Source of the DNA: Zychaea mexicana
Taxonomy: Eukaryota > Mucoromycota > Mucoromycetes > Mucorales > Lichtheimiaceae
Reading direction: 5' to 3'
Assembly: GCF_025766255.1 (NCBI RefSeq)
Contig: NW_026516705.1
Coordinates: 186,001-250,000 of the forward strand
DNA length: 64,000 nucleotides
In this document: in pieces, positions 1-12,085 of the stretch
Position numbering within the stretch: the stretch's first letter is position 1
Layout of the letters: each line of letters begins with the position of its first letter
Position numbers and translations under genes: made by a program
Notes under the pieces: model-generated
What the model was told of the DNA's origin: nothing
The model's database searches: none
What the model saw: only the letters and a program-made list of their open reading frames with translations

Positions 1-2100
1 CTGTTCCCGCTTTTGCTCCTTTTCCCCGAGCAAATTTCCAAGTTAGTTATTAACTTAGGTTATAAAAACCGCATACTATCGATAAATGACAAAACTATTG
101 TTAATGCCGTTTCCTTCTCCAAGTACCATTACAGAACTTCTGGTAACAGCCTTTTCCCTCGGGAAAAACAGCAGACATTTATAGGTTTTATATTTCGTTT
201 TCGTGGCTTTTTCTCCTCTCCCTTTTTGCTGGTCGGGATATGTAACGTGCTTATTATTGGGTGTTTCCGCTGTGCTCATCATTCGATTCGTCTGCTCGGG
301 AATAGGTATCAATTACATAAAATAAAATTCTGAATATGTGTCCGCGCTCCCGACCTTCTTTTGTATTGAACTCAGTCAGATATTTTCTCAGGATGCCGCG
401 GCACAGCTAAAATTTGAAAGATCGACACGAGGGAGAAAAGAAAGGGTGGAAAGATATTTAGCAAGAGTATAAAGAAAGAAACTGCACTAATTCTGGTAAT
501 GATGATATATTATAGCTTTATATCAAATCTTTCAGTAAAAAGTGAGTACCGCAGACGCAAAACAGTTCATGCTACATACATATGTGTGGCTGTGTAGACT
601 GATATTAGTGACCAGAGAGAAGCGACGTGTACAGTATTATTACGTACAGCCGTTGGCACATATAGAAAAACACACAATATTGTAAAGGAAGCTTTTCTTA
701 TTGTTCATCACAGAAATAAAAACCTCGAACGTAATAATAAAGCCATTTGTTTACAAAAATGGTCGTCAATCACTAACTTGGTAAGATATGGGAAGCAGCG
801 TGCTGCTTGATGTCCATCTCTCTCCCGGCCGGTCGGAAAGAAAGCAAAAACTCATCGTGATACGTGATACAATTTCTCGGTCGAATAGAGTATGTATTTA
901 CGATAGCACACATATAAAATGACGTTTATTTTACAATGATGATCAAGTTTTCCGATCATTGTGTAACATGAACCCGACGATAAAAGGCGGTTAAGATTTC
1001 AGCGATATCGTAAGTGCGAGAAAATAAAGCTAAAGACAATTGTCAATTGAACATTCTCAAAATCAGATAACCCAGAGTGAACAGAGTCCTGGGATTCATA
1101 TAATCACGTTATACAAGTGAGCTAGATGCTGTGTGTATGTGGTAGTATGTGAAACACACAACCCATGAATGCCGCGGTGATTAACGTCTGTGACCTTTAA
1201 TTGTAAGTGTTACGGCGCGACCTTTTGTCGTCCCTTTGTCCTACTGCTAAAGCATAGCTCAGCAGCAGCAAACCGGTACAATATGTATAGTATACAGAAT
1301 TGAATTGGAAGTTTTGGGCGAGAAAAGAGAAAGAATGATATGAGGGAGGGAAAGAGAAAGTAGTTTTCAAGAAAACCGTTGTTATGATATATCAAGAAAA
1401 CCTTTCGGAACTTATTGATATCATTTGCTGGAGAGCTGTTACTGGAAATGAAAAAATCGCTCTACACCGCTTGTTTCTTTGAAATTCGGTCCGTACTTGT
1501 TTTACCGTGCCTTACTTCTTTGAAATACCGTATCGCAATGCCATAAGTGACACACGTACCCAATTTCTACCTTAAACACCGTTAACTTTCTTACTTTTCA
1601 GCTTCTTAGCTTGTCGATATATGTAGTTCCCTGCTTATTGTCAGGTTTGTATACTCAGCAATCTATATACGAGTAACAGTTTGTGATTCAAGTGAGAATA
1701 CAGGATGTACTGTCTGCCTTAGCATACCGGCCCTATTTTTATGATAGTGCCAAGGCAACACTTCTTTCGAAAATAGATAGAGGTAGTTTGTCGTGTAGTC
1801 ACTTCTTGCATAGGCATAAGGCAGCTAGGAAAAAACAACGAAAATGAGGAAGGGGTTCATTCCTACTCTGATTTACTTATCTGTCTTACCTGATAAAGAT
1901 ATGATGCATTGACAGGAGCAGGACCAGAGGAAGGCAATATTTTCGTTCTATGATAGTTTTGGGGTATATAGCAAGAGTTAGATAACTACCTACATTACTT
2001 CATTTCGACAATCTACTATACACTTACTTTTTACATCGCGAATGGGAACGTGGTTATTGCCCAGTACATTTAAAGCATTTCTTTTCGACATATTCGTGTA
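1..2100. other. Gene-free stretch, nothing recognised
   Basis: Only short open frames occur here, the longest about 100 codons near the left edge. They have no recognisable motif, no supporting splice pattern and AT-rich composition. I see no RNA gene, no terminal repeat and no transposon domain. It may be intergenic DNA or very old repeat debris. Confidence 0.5.
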
Positions 2101-2739
2101 CGCACGGACGAAAGAGTGAAATGCGCAGCTTCAGCGCCACTTCAAAACTTAACTTATGCATGGCTCTTCCTGCTCAAACACAACCTTAAAGCGGCCAATG
2201 ACGGTAGCCCCCAAAACACTGTCGAAAGCGGTCGACGATGCAACAGCCAACAACTCAAACCCGACGTGTGCTCAAGCAAAGCGTCAAAGTCAGTTTCATA
2301 TTCTCCGTGGACGTATGGTCACATCGTTGACAGAACGTGCTTCATCAACCGTCAAGAACACGCTAGGACAATTGACGGCTGATAACGCAAACATCGAGCT
2401 CAGCGCTTTCTTTCATACCATCGAGCATCCGGCCAAAGAATCCGATTTCTTTGGCGCAACCAGAGATCTCTTTCCAGATGAGAGGTTGGCGTAGGGCTTC
2501 TGCCCCACCGTGGTAGTGAAAAAAGCAGTTTCTTTATGAAATGACATTCACCGACGAAACGACATGCCAAGTAATAGTCGCAAAAGGCGGCTGGCTCCAA
2601 GGCGAAGGTTTTGCTGTGCTCGTGATATCATACCGAGCAAGGATAACCATTAAGAACGATACGAAGCTCTAACGCACTGTATCGATTTCGGCGTCCTCCT
2701 CCAAATCGTAATCGCGCTTTCTATGCTATCTGGTAATCG

Positions 2740-3105
2740 ATGGGTGATTATTTGCAAATACTGCCACGCTCGGTATCGCATGATCAAAGATTGTCCGGTC
2801 AGCATTGTAACAACGAATCCGTGCCTTTCAACATCTTGATCATCTGCGCACCATCCGGCACGATCATGATGGATACAGACCACGGCGGGAATCTGACACC
2901 GACGTTCCAACGTGGTAGTAGCTCGTCATCCATCGATTACATATTTGCGTCCCCCACCATTGCAGCGGGCTGTTCCACTTATAACATCGATTCTTCCCTC
3001 GAACACATGCATGACGCTGCCCGGTCGTTCTATACATCACTCTACTCGCCTGACGACACTGAAGAAGATTCGATTTCGTTTTTACTTGAACATGCTCCCG
3101 CTTGA
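2740..3105 (+). pseudogene. LINE endonuclease C-terminal fragment
   Basis: A 121-codon open stretch holding the end of an exonuclease-endonuclease-phosphatase type domain. SSSIDYIFAS contains the conserved Ser-Ile-Asp-Tyr core seen at the end of LINE endonucleases. It is followed by FYTSLYSPDD, typical of the linker before the reverse transcriptase. The frame is open only for this fragment, and its neighbours continue in other frames. Confidence 0.75.
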
Positions 3106-3139
3106 TGTGTCCTATCATATCGCAAGCGTCTCGAGTAAA

Positions 3140-3830
3140 GCTGACAGCCGAGGACTATCTATCAGCTGCTAGCCGAGCACTGAAACAAAGCAGTCCGGGT
3201 ATAGACGGTCTGCCATATAGCATGGTTGACGCAATCTTCCGACACGCGCTATATGCACACCTCTCACTCCAAGTATAGAACGAGGCACTGCAGCAAGCAA
3301 TCCTCCCGTCATCATTGTCAGAAACGTCAATGTGTCTACTACCCAAGAAAGGTGATCTTTCATCTCTTTGGAAGTGGAGACCAATATTGTTGATATAAAC
3401 ACCGATTCGAAAGTATTCACTCGACTTGTCAATGCGCACATTGTCAAGGTTTGCGACTCGCTCATCAACAAACACCAAACTGGTTTTTTTGCATGGTCGG
3501 TACATTGCAGACAATGGATTTGCAGTCAAACTAGCTATGGAGCACGCCAATAGCACCCATGTAGACGATATTAGCATGACAATAGATATGGAAAAGGCGT
3601 ACGACAGAGCCCACCCTCAAGATCTACCGCAGTGTTTGGACCGATCGGGATTTCCGACGATATCGTGTATTCAATCCCTCTTTTTTTGGTACCAGTCTTC
3701 GTATCAACATCAACAGGTCACTGTCATTAGGCATCCAGCAACAACGAGGGGTGCGTCAAGGCGACTCATCGTCCTCTGTATTATTAAACCTGGCACTTGA
3801 ACCGTTCTCACGACGGATCTTGCATGATCC
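3140..3830 (+). pseudogene. LINE reverse transcriptase fragment
   Basis: Reverse transcriptase fingers and palm blocks are readable but scattered over frames. The series runs from the SPGIDGLPY block through LLPKKGDLSS, INKHQTGF and HGRYIADNG to DMEKAYDRAHP and GVRQGDSSS. The YADD-type catalytic box expected downstream was not found intact. A stop interrupts the first block, which would abolish any product. Confidence 0.85.
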
Positions 3831-4785
3831 AAATGATCCATGGATTTCAGCTGCCACATACCACCAGTGACGAAGAAACAACAGCCGAAACCACTGACAG
3901 CACATGCACGCTCAACAATCATCCTCAACGATCTTTCATGCACTCCTGGCTCCACCAACACGCCCGCGGCCTGGTTTCCGAATCAAGCTCCGCTCATGTG
4001 TCTCTTATTTCCACGCCTAAGTTACGACCAGCGATCATGAAAAAACCTGTACATATCCATCGCCAAATCGGTTTGTGGTGTTTTGGATCACTTCCACTTG
4101 GATACACAACAGCCTACACTAGCGATCGCAACCCTCCTTCTTATACAGATCATGGACTTCCTCGCTCCGCTATCGAGATCAGTGACTGCAGGGCTGGATT
4201 TGTTTTTGAAAAGGGTCGAAAAGCATTGTATTTTGGTGGATGATCTTTTCATCCAGGATGACTCACTTGGATGTTTATTATGATACGCCGTCGGACACGG
4301 AGCGAATTATCATTCCTTTCCTCGATTAGTATCAACAGTCACTCGTTATATGGATTCCGGTGACATCGGCATACCCACTTTCACTTTAGGTTCACTGACC
4401 CCAACAAGTTTGTTACCAGGCGTCTTTGATCCGACACCAAGAACGCATGTTATATCCGAGGCTGTCAAATGGTTTAATCACAAAAGATCTTGCTGGGCTG
4501 AACACGACAATTACCACCAAAGATCTCCGTCAAGCCATTATCGAGCAGTTTACCGTGGAGAACAGTCGTCAGAATACTCCTTTGAGCTCTCAACAACGGC
4601 GAGCCTCTTGGAACTTTAATCTATCGACGACAGTCAGGAATGTATGGTTTCAGACGTTGCATGGAAATCATGCTTCATACAAATTACTGGCAGTCTTTCT
4701 CAAAGCAGAGTAATGACGTGATAAGCGCGATTATATGATAGGTTCCGCTTGTGCTACATGAGTTTGTATTTTCCTGCAGAAAGAG

Positions 4786-7700
4786 GTGCATGTGGGGAAG
4801 AGTTTGATTTCTTCGTTGAGGTTCTTCACTTCTAGTTGTACATATCTTATGTCGAATAGTTGTAGGAGATCGCATTTCCTGGATAGACGACAGAGTCAAG
4901 AATGTCCACCTTGTTTCAATTGTCAACTTCCCACAGACACGTGTACAAATGGTGGCAGCTGCGATGCCAGTGGTGCTTGCCATTGTCCTAAAGGATGGGG
5001 TAAGTAGCCTCTTGACAAATGTGTATAAAAGCAGAGGGGGCACGCGTAGCCAAAACAGTGGCGTACGAGACCATGAGCAATGCTGATAACACCATATATG
5101 TACCTTAATTTAGGTGGAGTCGACTGTAAACAACCATTGTGTGGTTCACTCTATGCTCCGGATCGGCCGGTTCGCCAAGGCAACCAATGTGCGTGTGACA
5201 ACGGGTAATGCACATAACTTCTAAACAATTTCATTTAATGGTGTACCAGGCAAAGAAAAATACATACAGAGTCAAGGCTCACTCAACGAATTTGATATTG
5301 TGCGATTCTTACGTTTCTTTAGGTGGGGAGGTGTAAATTGCAATGTGTGCCAGAACGATCAGTCGTGTGTTTCTGAAAAAGGCGCCAACGCTACGTGTAT
5401 CAAGTCAGCAATTGGTCTGAAATCTATGCATGCGTGGTGTGATACAACAAGTAGGTCATTCGGTTTTAAAAAAAAAAGGGCGTTGGTATGCAGTTTTCGA
5501 CTATCCTAACAGTGCGTTGAATAGATATACCGTGGATTGATGATACGCATGTGTCCTTGCAGTGCGAATGGGAAACGCAAGAATGTGTGTTCCAATTTTG
5601 GAAGGATACAGAGGAACAGTTTTACTGCGAACTCTCAGAGTGCACACAGACAAGTAAGGATTTGGGTGACGTTCAAAAGATATTTTAATAGTGCCTGATC
5701 TTTTTTTTTCGGGGTGGCACGGGCTATAGCTACTGATGGGATTGATGTCCACGGAAAATGTCCAAAGGCAACGTGTGGCTGCATGAAGGGTGCTTTTATG
5801 TGCGGCGGAGAAGTAGGTAGGTTTTACATGGACAGTAAACTCTTGATTAAGTGGCTGGTACGAAGAAAAGGTCTTGTTCTCACTAAACAATCATGTTTGT
5901 TACATTTATGTCCAATAAAATTCAGATATGTCAGAACTCGTTGCAAATGTGAAGGGTCCATCAGAATGGTTTTGCAAGGATGGAATCGATTGCTGGTATA
6001 ATGGTAATGAATATGTTTGGATATCAAGAGGTGTCACAGTTCTTGAGGGAAAATGCTAATGACTAGTTATTTGGATTCAAAGAATACTCGACCTTGGTAA
6101 GCGTTTTTCCGGATAATATACGCCTGAACTGCGATGTTGGCGAATGTGCGAACGAGCAAGACTATCTTGATGTCCATCCTATCGTAAGTCTTGATCTGTT
6201 GGCAAGTATTGTTTTCAATTTCTATGACATTTATTTGTTTTTATAGGAACGCGAGTTTTCCCAGTTCACCGAAACCGTCATTCTATCGGCCATTGTCTTG
6301 GCTTGTATCGTAATGTATATAGTCGTCAAGGTAACTGCACGACGACAGCAACGCATGTTTGGCTCTCGGATAGAGCTAGATAACTATGACGAGAGCGAGG
6401 CCGCGGCTCAAGAGATGGAAATGCTTGAGGATATGCGCAAGGAGGTGCTGCTAACGTTTGATGATATCTGCTATACTGTTGGTAAATACCTAAAAACGCT
6501 GTTGGATATTTTATTTAGAAAAAGCAGTATGAAACGCTGTACTCATCGTAGGATACCGTTGAATGATAGGTGGTAAGAACGTCTTGTCCGGAATATCAGG
6601 CTATGTTGAGCCCGGCGAACTATTGGCTGTAATGGGGCCATCAGGAGCTGGAAAATCTTCGTTGCTGGACATTTTGGCGCGGAAACACAAACGCGGTGTT
6701 GCTAGTGGTAGTATCATGGTCAATGGCGTTGTACCAACGCGACGGCGGTTCAAGCAATTGTCTGGTTTTGTTGATCAGGACGATACGCTGATGGGAACAC
6801 TGACTGTGCGAGAAACTTTGATGTACGCTGCTTCTCTCCGTCTGCCACGCAAGATGAGCGTGCGGTTAAAGCAGAAACGAGTGGCCGATGTAATACATGA
6901 ACTCGGGTTGGAAGCTATTGCGGATTCACCTATCGGAACTCCCGGTCAGCGAGGTATCAGTGGCGGTGAAAAGAGGCGTGTGAGTATTGGCAAAGAGCTG
7001 GTGACTAGCCCAAGCCTACTATTCTTGGACGAACCAACCAGCGGTCTGGATGCATTCAATGCTGGTGTCGTGATGGAATGTCTTCGCAAATTAAGTAAAC
7101 AGGGGCGAAGAACTGTTGTTGTTACCATACACCAGGTAATAAGAAAAGCGTCTGACGGCTAACATCATTACTGCTTCTGCTGCTACTTCAAAACAACATA
7201 AACTAAAAAAGATGCACATAATTGTATACTATGTAGCCTCGATCGAATATTTTCAAGATGTTTGATTCATTGATGCTTCTCGCTGGAGGACATACGGTGA
7301 GTGATACTAAAAGTAAAAGAGGAGTTACAGCAAATCTTAGTAACAATAAAAGGTATATTTTGGGCCTGCCAACCAAACATCGTACTTCTTTCGAGAAATT
7401 GGGTTTCCTGTACCGACAGATTACAATGTTGCCGATTATCTAAGTAAGCAATGAAAGAAGCTTTGGACGCGTATACCTACTTTCACTTTTCCGCCAGATA
7501 AAGCATTAATATCATAATTACCCACAAAATGTATCAGTCGACCTTACTATGAAACGACCAGAAGATGCAGACGATCGCCCAGATGACCGCTCATTTTCCT
7601 TACCACGAAGTCGTGCATCATCTATAACTAGCACACAACAGCTAGACGACCTTCGACCGTCCGAAGAATCGCGACAGCTTATATCCGATACAGTGCGAGA

Positions 7701-9003
7701 AATGAATAGCCATGAACCACAACCCTCCTCCGAATTTACACTTTTATCCGAGTCCAACCACGCCTATCATCTTATTGAATCATACAGATCATCTAATATT
7801 TACAGCGCTGTGCGTTCCAAGATAAGACAATCTAGCAACAATAATTCAACAAATAATGCGCGATACTCGGTGTGGGTCGATAATAGCGACAGCGGCTATT
7901 ACTCCCCGTTATCCATGGTCCAATTTTTCCATGAAGTCGTATGTATAACAGTTGCTTTATGAATAGCTCTTGATACTTACAGCGGTTAAAACACGATGTA
8001 GTCCCTCCTTTCGTCTCGGACATTCATCAATCTGTACCGCAACCCTTTCCTATTCTTTGCCCACCTAGTCTGCTCAGCATTACTTGGTGTACTGCTTGGC
8101 AGTTTATTCTGGCAAGTTGGCGTTGATTTGTCTGGTGTCCAAAACAGACTTGGCGTGCTGTTCTTTATGTGTGCATTACTCGGCTTTGCATCAACAAGTG
8201 CACTAGACATGTTCAGCAGGGAGCGTGTTTTGTTTATGCGCGAGCGGGAAAACGGATACTACAGCCCTGCCAGCTATTTTTGCGCCAAGGTTTTGTTCGA
8301 CATTGTGCCGCTGCGCGTCCTTCCTCCACTGGTGATGGGCTCGCTTAGCTACTATATGGTCGGACTGAATCCTGCATTACCTGTGTTTGGCAAATTTCTG
8401 CTCGTACTCGTCCTGTTCAATCTAGCTGCAGCAGGCGTATGCCTTTGTTTTGCAACGGCATTCAAGAATGTTTCAGCTGCCAATCTGCTTGCCAGTCTTG
8501 TCATGCTCTTTTCCATGTTGTTTGGAGGTTTCCTTCTTAATAAAGGTAATGAGCACAACAATGTATCATGTAACCCTGGTGCACGACGAAAGCATTACTT
8601 ACCAAAACCCTTGAATACATGCCCCTTGAACTATTCACACTTTAGATCATATTCCTGGTATTCTAAAGTAAGCACCACGGATGTTATGCAATCATGCAGG
8701 AACCGATGCACAAGGAATATACGTCACTAACTAATTCTTGTAAACTATGCTTGTAGTTGGCTCAAGTATCTGAGTTTTTTCAACTACGGATACGAAGCGC
8801 TGATTGTCAATGAGCTCAAGGACATCACACTGCGAGACAAGTCAATTGCCGATATTCAGATCCCTGGGCCAGTGATCCTTGCTCGATTTGGATTCAACGG
8901 ACAAGCATTTTGGGCTGACGTAGTACGACTCTGTCTGTTTGCCATCATCACTTTATCAACGTCATTTGTATTTTTAAAATATCTCGTAAAAGAGCGCCGT
9001 TAA
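4786..9003 (+). CDS. ADP1: ABCG half-transporter with EGF-like luminal domain (ADP1 type)
   Basis: Half-size ABC transporter of the fungal ADP1/ABCG type, expected in an internal or plasma membrane; the substrate cannot be read from the sequence. Fifteen exons splice to 1006 codons: 4786-4999, 5114-5204, 5323-5450, 5525-5653, 5730-5816, 5926-6014, 6067-6183, 6247-6481, 6570-7135, 7237-7296, 7353-7443, 7538-7938, 8002-8545, 8646-8667, 8757-9003. The N-terminal part is Cys-rich and EGF-like ([10 protein letters not shown], then CACDNGWGGVNC). A single membrane span follows at about residues 290-312. The nucleotide-binding domain has Walker [10 protein letters not shown], signature [10 protein letters not shown], Walker [13 protein letters not shown] and H-loop VTIHQ. 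The C-terminal half is the ABC2 membrane domain. The start is unsure: no signal peptide precedes the first Cys block, and LINE-like sequence lies immediately upstream. Intron 6 has an unusual GTTTGG donor but a good TGCTAATGA branch site. Confidence 0.9.
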
Positions 9004-9244
9004 TAATAACTTATGCAAATGCGGATGAATATTTTCTTCCTTGTCTTTAAAAAAGAAATAGGTGCCCCTTAGAATGATATGGAATAGGATGGCGAGGGAT
9101 TGAAGTGACACGTCGATGAACAGGGGGTGCGAGGGCGGGGCTGGACAGACAAATGTGGACAGGGTTGTGTATGGATGAGTGTACATTATAACGTATATAT
9201 GAAGTAAGACAGGGTCTGTCTTCTTCTGCAAGGGATATATGTGT

Positions 9245-10145
9245 CTACTTTTTATGAAACAATGCCTTCAGTTGTTTGCCTAATGACTTTTTGCCCACCT
9301 CGCCGTTTGGCGGTGATGGAGGAAGTTCAGCAGGCTGTGATGCTTCTTGCTGTTGCTGTTGCTGCGGTGGAGTTGGTGGTTGCTGTTGTTTTGCTTTAGA
9401 TTGAGGGCCATCTTGCGACTGGTGCGCCGGGGTAGCATTGTGCGCGTTCACTGCAGGGTTGAGACTTGACAGTCGGATAGCGTCATGCAAGTAAGCCGAT
9501 TTTGTTGCAATCAACGCTTCGTCGTACGTAAACTAACAGATCGTACGGTTGATTTTCTCTTGCACGCAGTCATCCTTCACACCCACTAGGCCCCCCTCCC
9601 CACCCCACATAAATTAATGCTCCTTACCCATCGTCGCTCACGCTTCTTTTTTTCAGGAAACTTTTTGACAACTTCACGAATTTCCAGTTCATAGATCCAG
9701 TGATGTGCCTTTACACCCTTCTTGTTTCGTTCTTGAAAGACGCCAATCTGTCGTATGATTGTGCCTTTGATACCTGCTTCCTCCCACGTCTCACGCAGTG
9801 CAGCGTGTTCTTGTGTTTCATCCTCTTCCCAGCCGCCTTTAGGCTAAAGAACGACCCGCATCATGAGCTTTAGTGTGGAAAAAAGATGGAAAAATGATCA
9901 CAAGAGGAGAGCATCAATGATCAACTTACAATCACCCATGCGCCTGGCCTCTTCCGCGAAGAAACTAAAAGGAAACGCATGTTGACTGGATCTATCGGAA
10001 GACAGCCTGCGACTTGCCGAATACCGCTATCATCTGTCACGTCTTTTCCGTGGCCGTGTCGAGCCTTTTTGGTATATTCAATATTATCGGCCTGCTGTTG
10101 TTGTCCCTGTGCTAATGCTGGTGCTGGTGGATTAGGAGCGCTCAT
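9245..10145 (-). CDS. DDP1: Nudix hydrolase, diphosphoinositol polyphosphate phosphohydrolase type
   Basis: Likely cleaves diphosphoinositol polyphosphates and/or diadenosine polyphosphates, as in the yeast Ddp1/Aps1 group. Three exons, 9930-10145, 9628-9843 and 9245-9532, give 239 codons. The domain opens with AGCLPID and reaches the family signature WVIPKGGWEEDE across the first intron. A full Nudix box (GX5EX7REXXEEXG) follows, ending RETWEEAGI, so the metal-binding glutamates are present. The domain is complete by about residue 150. A C-terminal tail rich in Gln and Pro follows and ends in a basic patch (KKSLGKQLKALFHKK), which is longer than usual for the family. Start chosen at the first ATG in frame; the promoter would lie in 10146-10455, just behind the serine racemase stop on the same strand. 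Confidence 0.88.
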
Positions 10146-10455
10146 TATGTGAATGAATTGTGTCTGCGAATGAGGAGGTGAAGAGAGGAAAAGAGAAAAG
10201 GAAAGGGAGGAAAGCCAAGAGCTGAACTTTTTTTTCGGGTCTTACTACTGCGCCTTTTCAAGCATTAACTAAAAATATCCGGCAGCTCTCTCTATTTCAG
10301 CCATGTGATTTGCTATTTGGCAAAAGCTCACAAACAAACAAGCTTTTTAATGTGTATATCCCTCCCCTTTTCTTCCCATGCAATTACATATACTGTTGAA
10401 TACGTACGCATCACCCTGCAAATGTATCAAGCAGACTTCCTGGTTTTCCATCGAT

Positions 10456-11544
10456 CTACTTGAACTTTTCAAACAATGCAACCGCATTGGCAAAGTCGAC
10501 GTTTCCGCCGCACAATATAATGCCGATCCTTCGCAATTCGTCTTGTTTAACCCGCGCATGGAAATCCTTGTTATACAACACCACAGCCAAGCCAACGGCT
10601 GCGCTTGGCTCGATGCACAGCTTCATCCTGCCCCACACCAGCTGCATTGCCTGTATGATCTCTTTTTCCGTCACAACGAATACGCCATCCACGTTTTCCA
10701 TCACCACAGAAAACGCAATTTCACCAAGATTCGTCAATAGTCCGTCCGCAACCGATCGGGCTCCCACCGTGTTAGTTACTCGCTCTTTTGCCGCATAGGA
10801 TCGGTACGTATCGTTGACATCCAATGGTTCGGCAGCAAACACGCGCGTACGTGGACTCAGTGCCTTGGTAGCAATCGAACATCCAGAGAGCATACCACCT
10901 CCACCGACGGGTACCACCAACGCATCCAGCTGCTGTTCTTGAGCAACCGTTTCCAACGCAATCGTGCCTTGGCCTGCAATCACATGTGGATTATTGTATG
11001 GGTGGATAAACGTGGCACCCGTCTCGTCGATTACTTTTTGTGCCGTCGTTTCGCGCTGTTCTAGGGTTGGCTCGCATTCAATCACTTGGGCACCATAAGC
11101 CTTGACTGCATCTTTTTTCACTTGCGGTGAGTTGTTCGGCATGACGACATACGCAGGGATTCCGCGCATGCGCGCAGCAAGTGCAAGGGCCTGTGCGTGG
11201 TTGCCGGACGAATGAGTTACAACACCTTTTCCCGCGTCGGCGTCGGTTAGCAACTGAACCGCATTCGTTGCTCCTCGAATTTTGAATGCTACCGTCGAAT
11301 ATGTTTTGTATGGAGACCTTTAAGTACTGCTTTTCATTTTACGATCCAACTTTAATTCTCGCAGTTAAGATTGCTTACATCCTGTCTTCTGAAGCAGCTC
11401 ACACTTGAAAAAGAGTTCAAGAGGAACGCCCGCGTTTTCAGAAGCTATGCTACTTATGGCAGTGCTCGTCAGGACAGGTGTGCGATGTACATTGATACGT
11501 GCAGCCGCCGCTTGAACATCCTCAATTGTAATTGTGTCCGTCAT
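10456..11544 (-). CDS. SRY1: Serine racemase / serine-threonine dehydratase-like PLP enzyme
   Basis: A fold-type II PLP enzyme that racemises or dehydrates serine (or 3-hydroxyaspartate, as yeast Sry1 does). Two exons, 11379-11544 and 10456-11288, give 332 codons, the usual length. The PLP lysine lies in SFKIRGA, formed across the intron. SSGNHAQALA is the substrate loop, and GGGGML is the phosphate-binding glycine loop. EPLDVND fits the Glu/Asp metal site of eukaryotic serine racemases. The pyridine-nitrogen position near the C-terminus reads LCGGNVD, with Cys where Ser is usual. An in-frame upstream extension to 11667 exists, but MTDTITIEDVQ at 11544 matches the compact start of the family. 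Which reaction dominates cannot be told from sequence. Confidence 0.9.
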
Positions 11545-11866
11545 TATGTTCTTCCGCGGGAAAAAAAGAAGTACTATTTGCTCCGTCAATCCATAGTATA
11601 GCACGGTATATGTACCACTACCGCGTGATTCTGTCATTAAGACTGTCATCTTCTTTGTTGTCTTCATGATAGGTATAGCAGTTTGTAAAAAAGTTCTGTA
11701 TGATTATAATCGTCCAATAAGTACAATAAGCATCGAAGATCACATCAACAATTTTTGACACCTCGTTGATATTAACATGAAGTGGGTATAGCACGCAGTA
11801 CCACGTACACTTTCCTGCAAACCCCTTTGCTGTCAGTAGTAACCGTAAGTCAATAAATTCTCATGG

Positions 11867-11874
11867 TCACGTGA
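11867..11874. promoter_or_regulatory. TCACGTGA palindrome, possible bHLH site
   Basis: An 8-bp perfect palindrome containing CACGTG, the core bound by bHLH factors of the Cbf1/Pho4 type. It lies about 320 bp upstream of the serine racemase start. A chance match in 1.4 kb is possible. Confidence 0.25.
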
Positions 11875-11997
11875 TGAAATAACGCTTGACATCAAACGCA
11901 AAGAAACAGCCATGACATATAGAAAAAGGAAGCAACAATGTATTTGCCATCATGATACTTACATCTTGGATATGTTGACCCTTGCATACTCAACACA

Positions 11998-12085
11998 GAC
12001 TTCATGACGTCAGGAACCTTATAATCGAGATACGCAAAACAGACTCATGACGTCTTAAAACCTTATAATTGAAATACGCAACACT
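11998..12085. repeat. 44-bp imperfect tandem duplication with CRE-like core
   Basis: Two adjacent units, 11998-12041 and 12042-12085, share CATGACGTC, AACCTTATAAT and ATACGCAA in the same order. The first contains the full CRE/ATF palindrome TGACGTCA; the second has TGACGTCT. The pair lies in the divergent spacer between serine racemase and Lon, so it could serve either promoter. Confidence 0.6.

Larger units (their letters stand above)
2105..4850 (+). mobile_element. Decayed LINE (non-LTR) retrotransposon
   Basis: A plus-strand non-LTR element broken by stops and frameshifts. In order it shows a possible ORF1-like stretch (about 2156-2494), the end of an AP-endonuclease domain (SSSIDYIFAS, about 2920-2955), and reverse transcriptase blocks: SPGIDGLPY (near 3195), LLPKKGDLSSLWKWRPI (near 3340), HGRYIADNG (near 3495), DMEKAYDRAHP (near 3585) and GVRQGDSSS (near 3750, in another frame). 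Near 4640-4690, NVWFQTLHGNHASYKLLA resembles the C-terminal zinc-binding region of LINE polyproteins. An in-frame stop at about 3279 and frame changes around 3400 and 3740 show it is dead. No poly-A tail or target duplication could be placed, so both ends are approximate. The 3' end runs into the first visible exon of the ABCG gene. Confidence 0.85.

Noticed and set aside
13..333. Open frame of 106 codons at the left edge
   Set aside because: No motif, an equally open frame on the other strand, and AT-rich composition. Not supported as a gene.
2400..2600. Minus-strand frame inside the LINE
   Set aside because: Antisense to the LINE coding strand; no motif.
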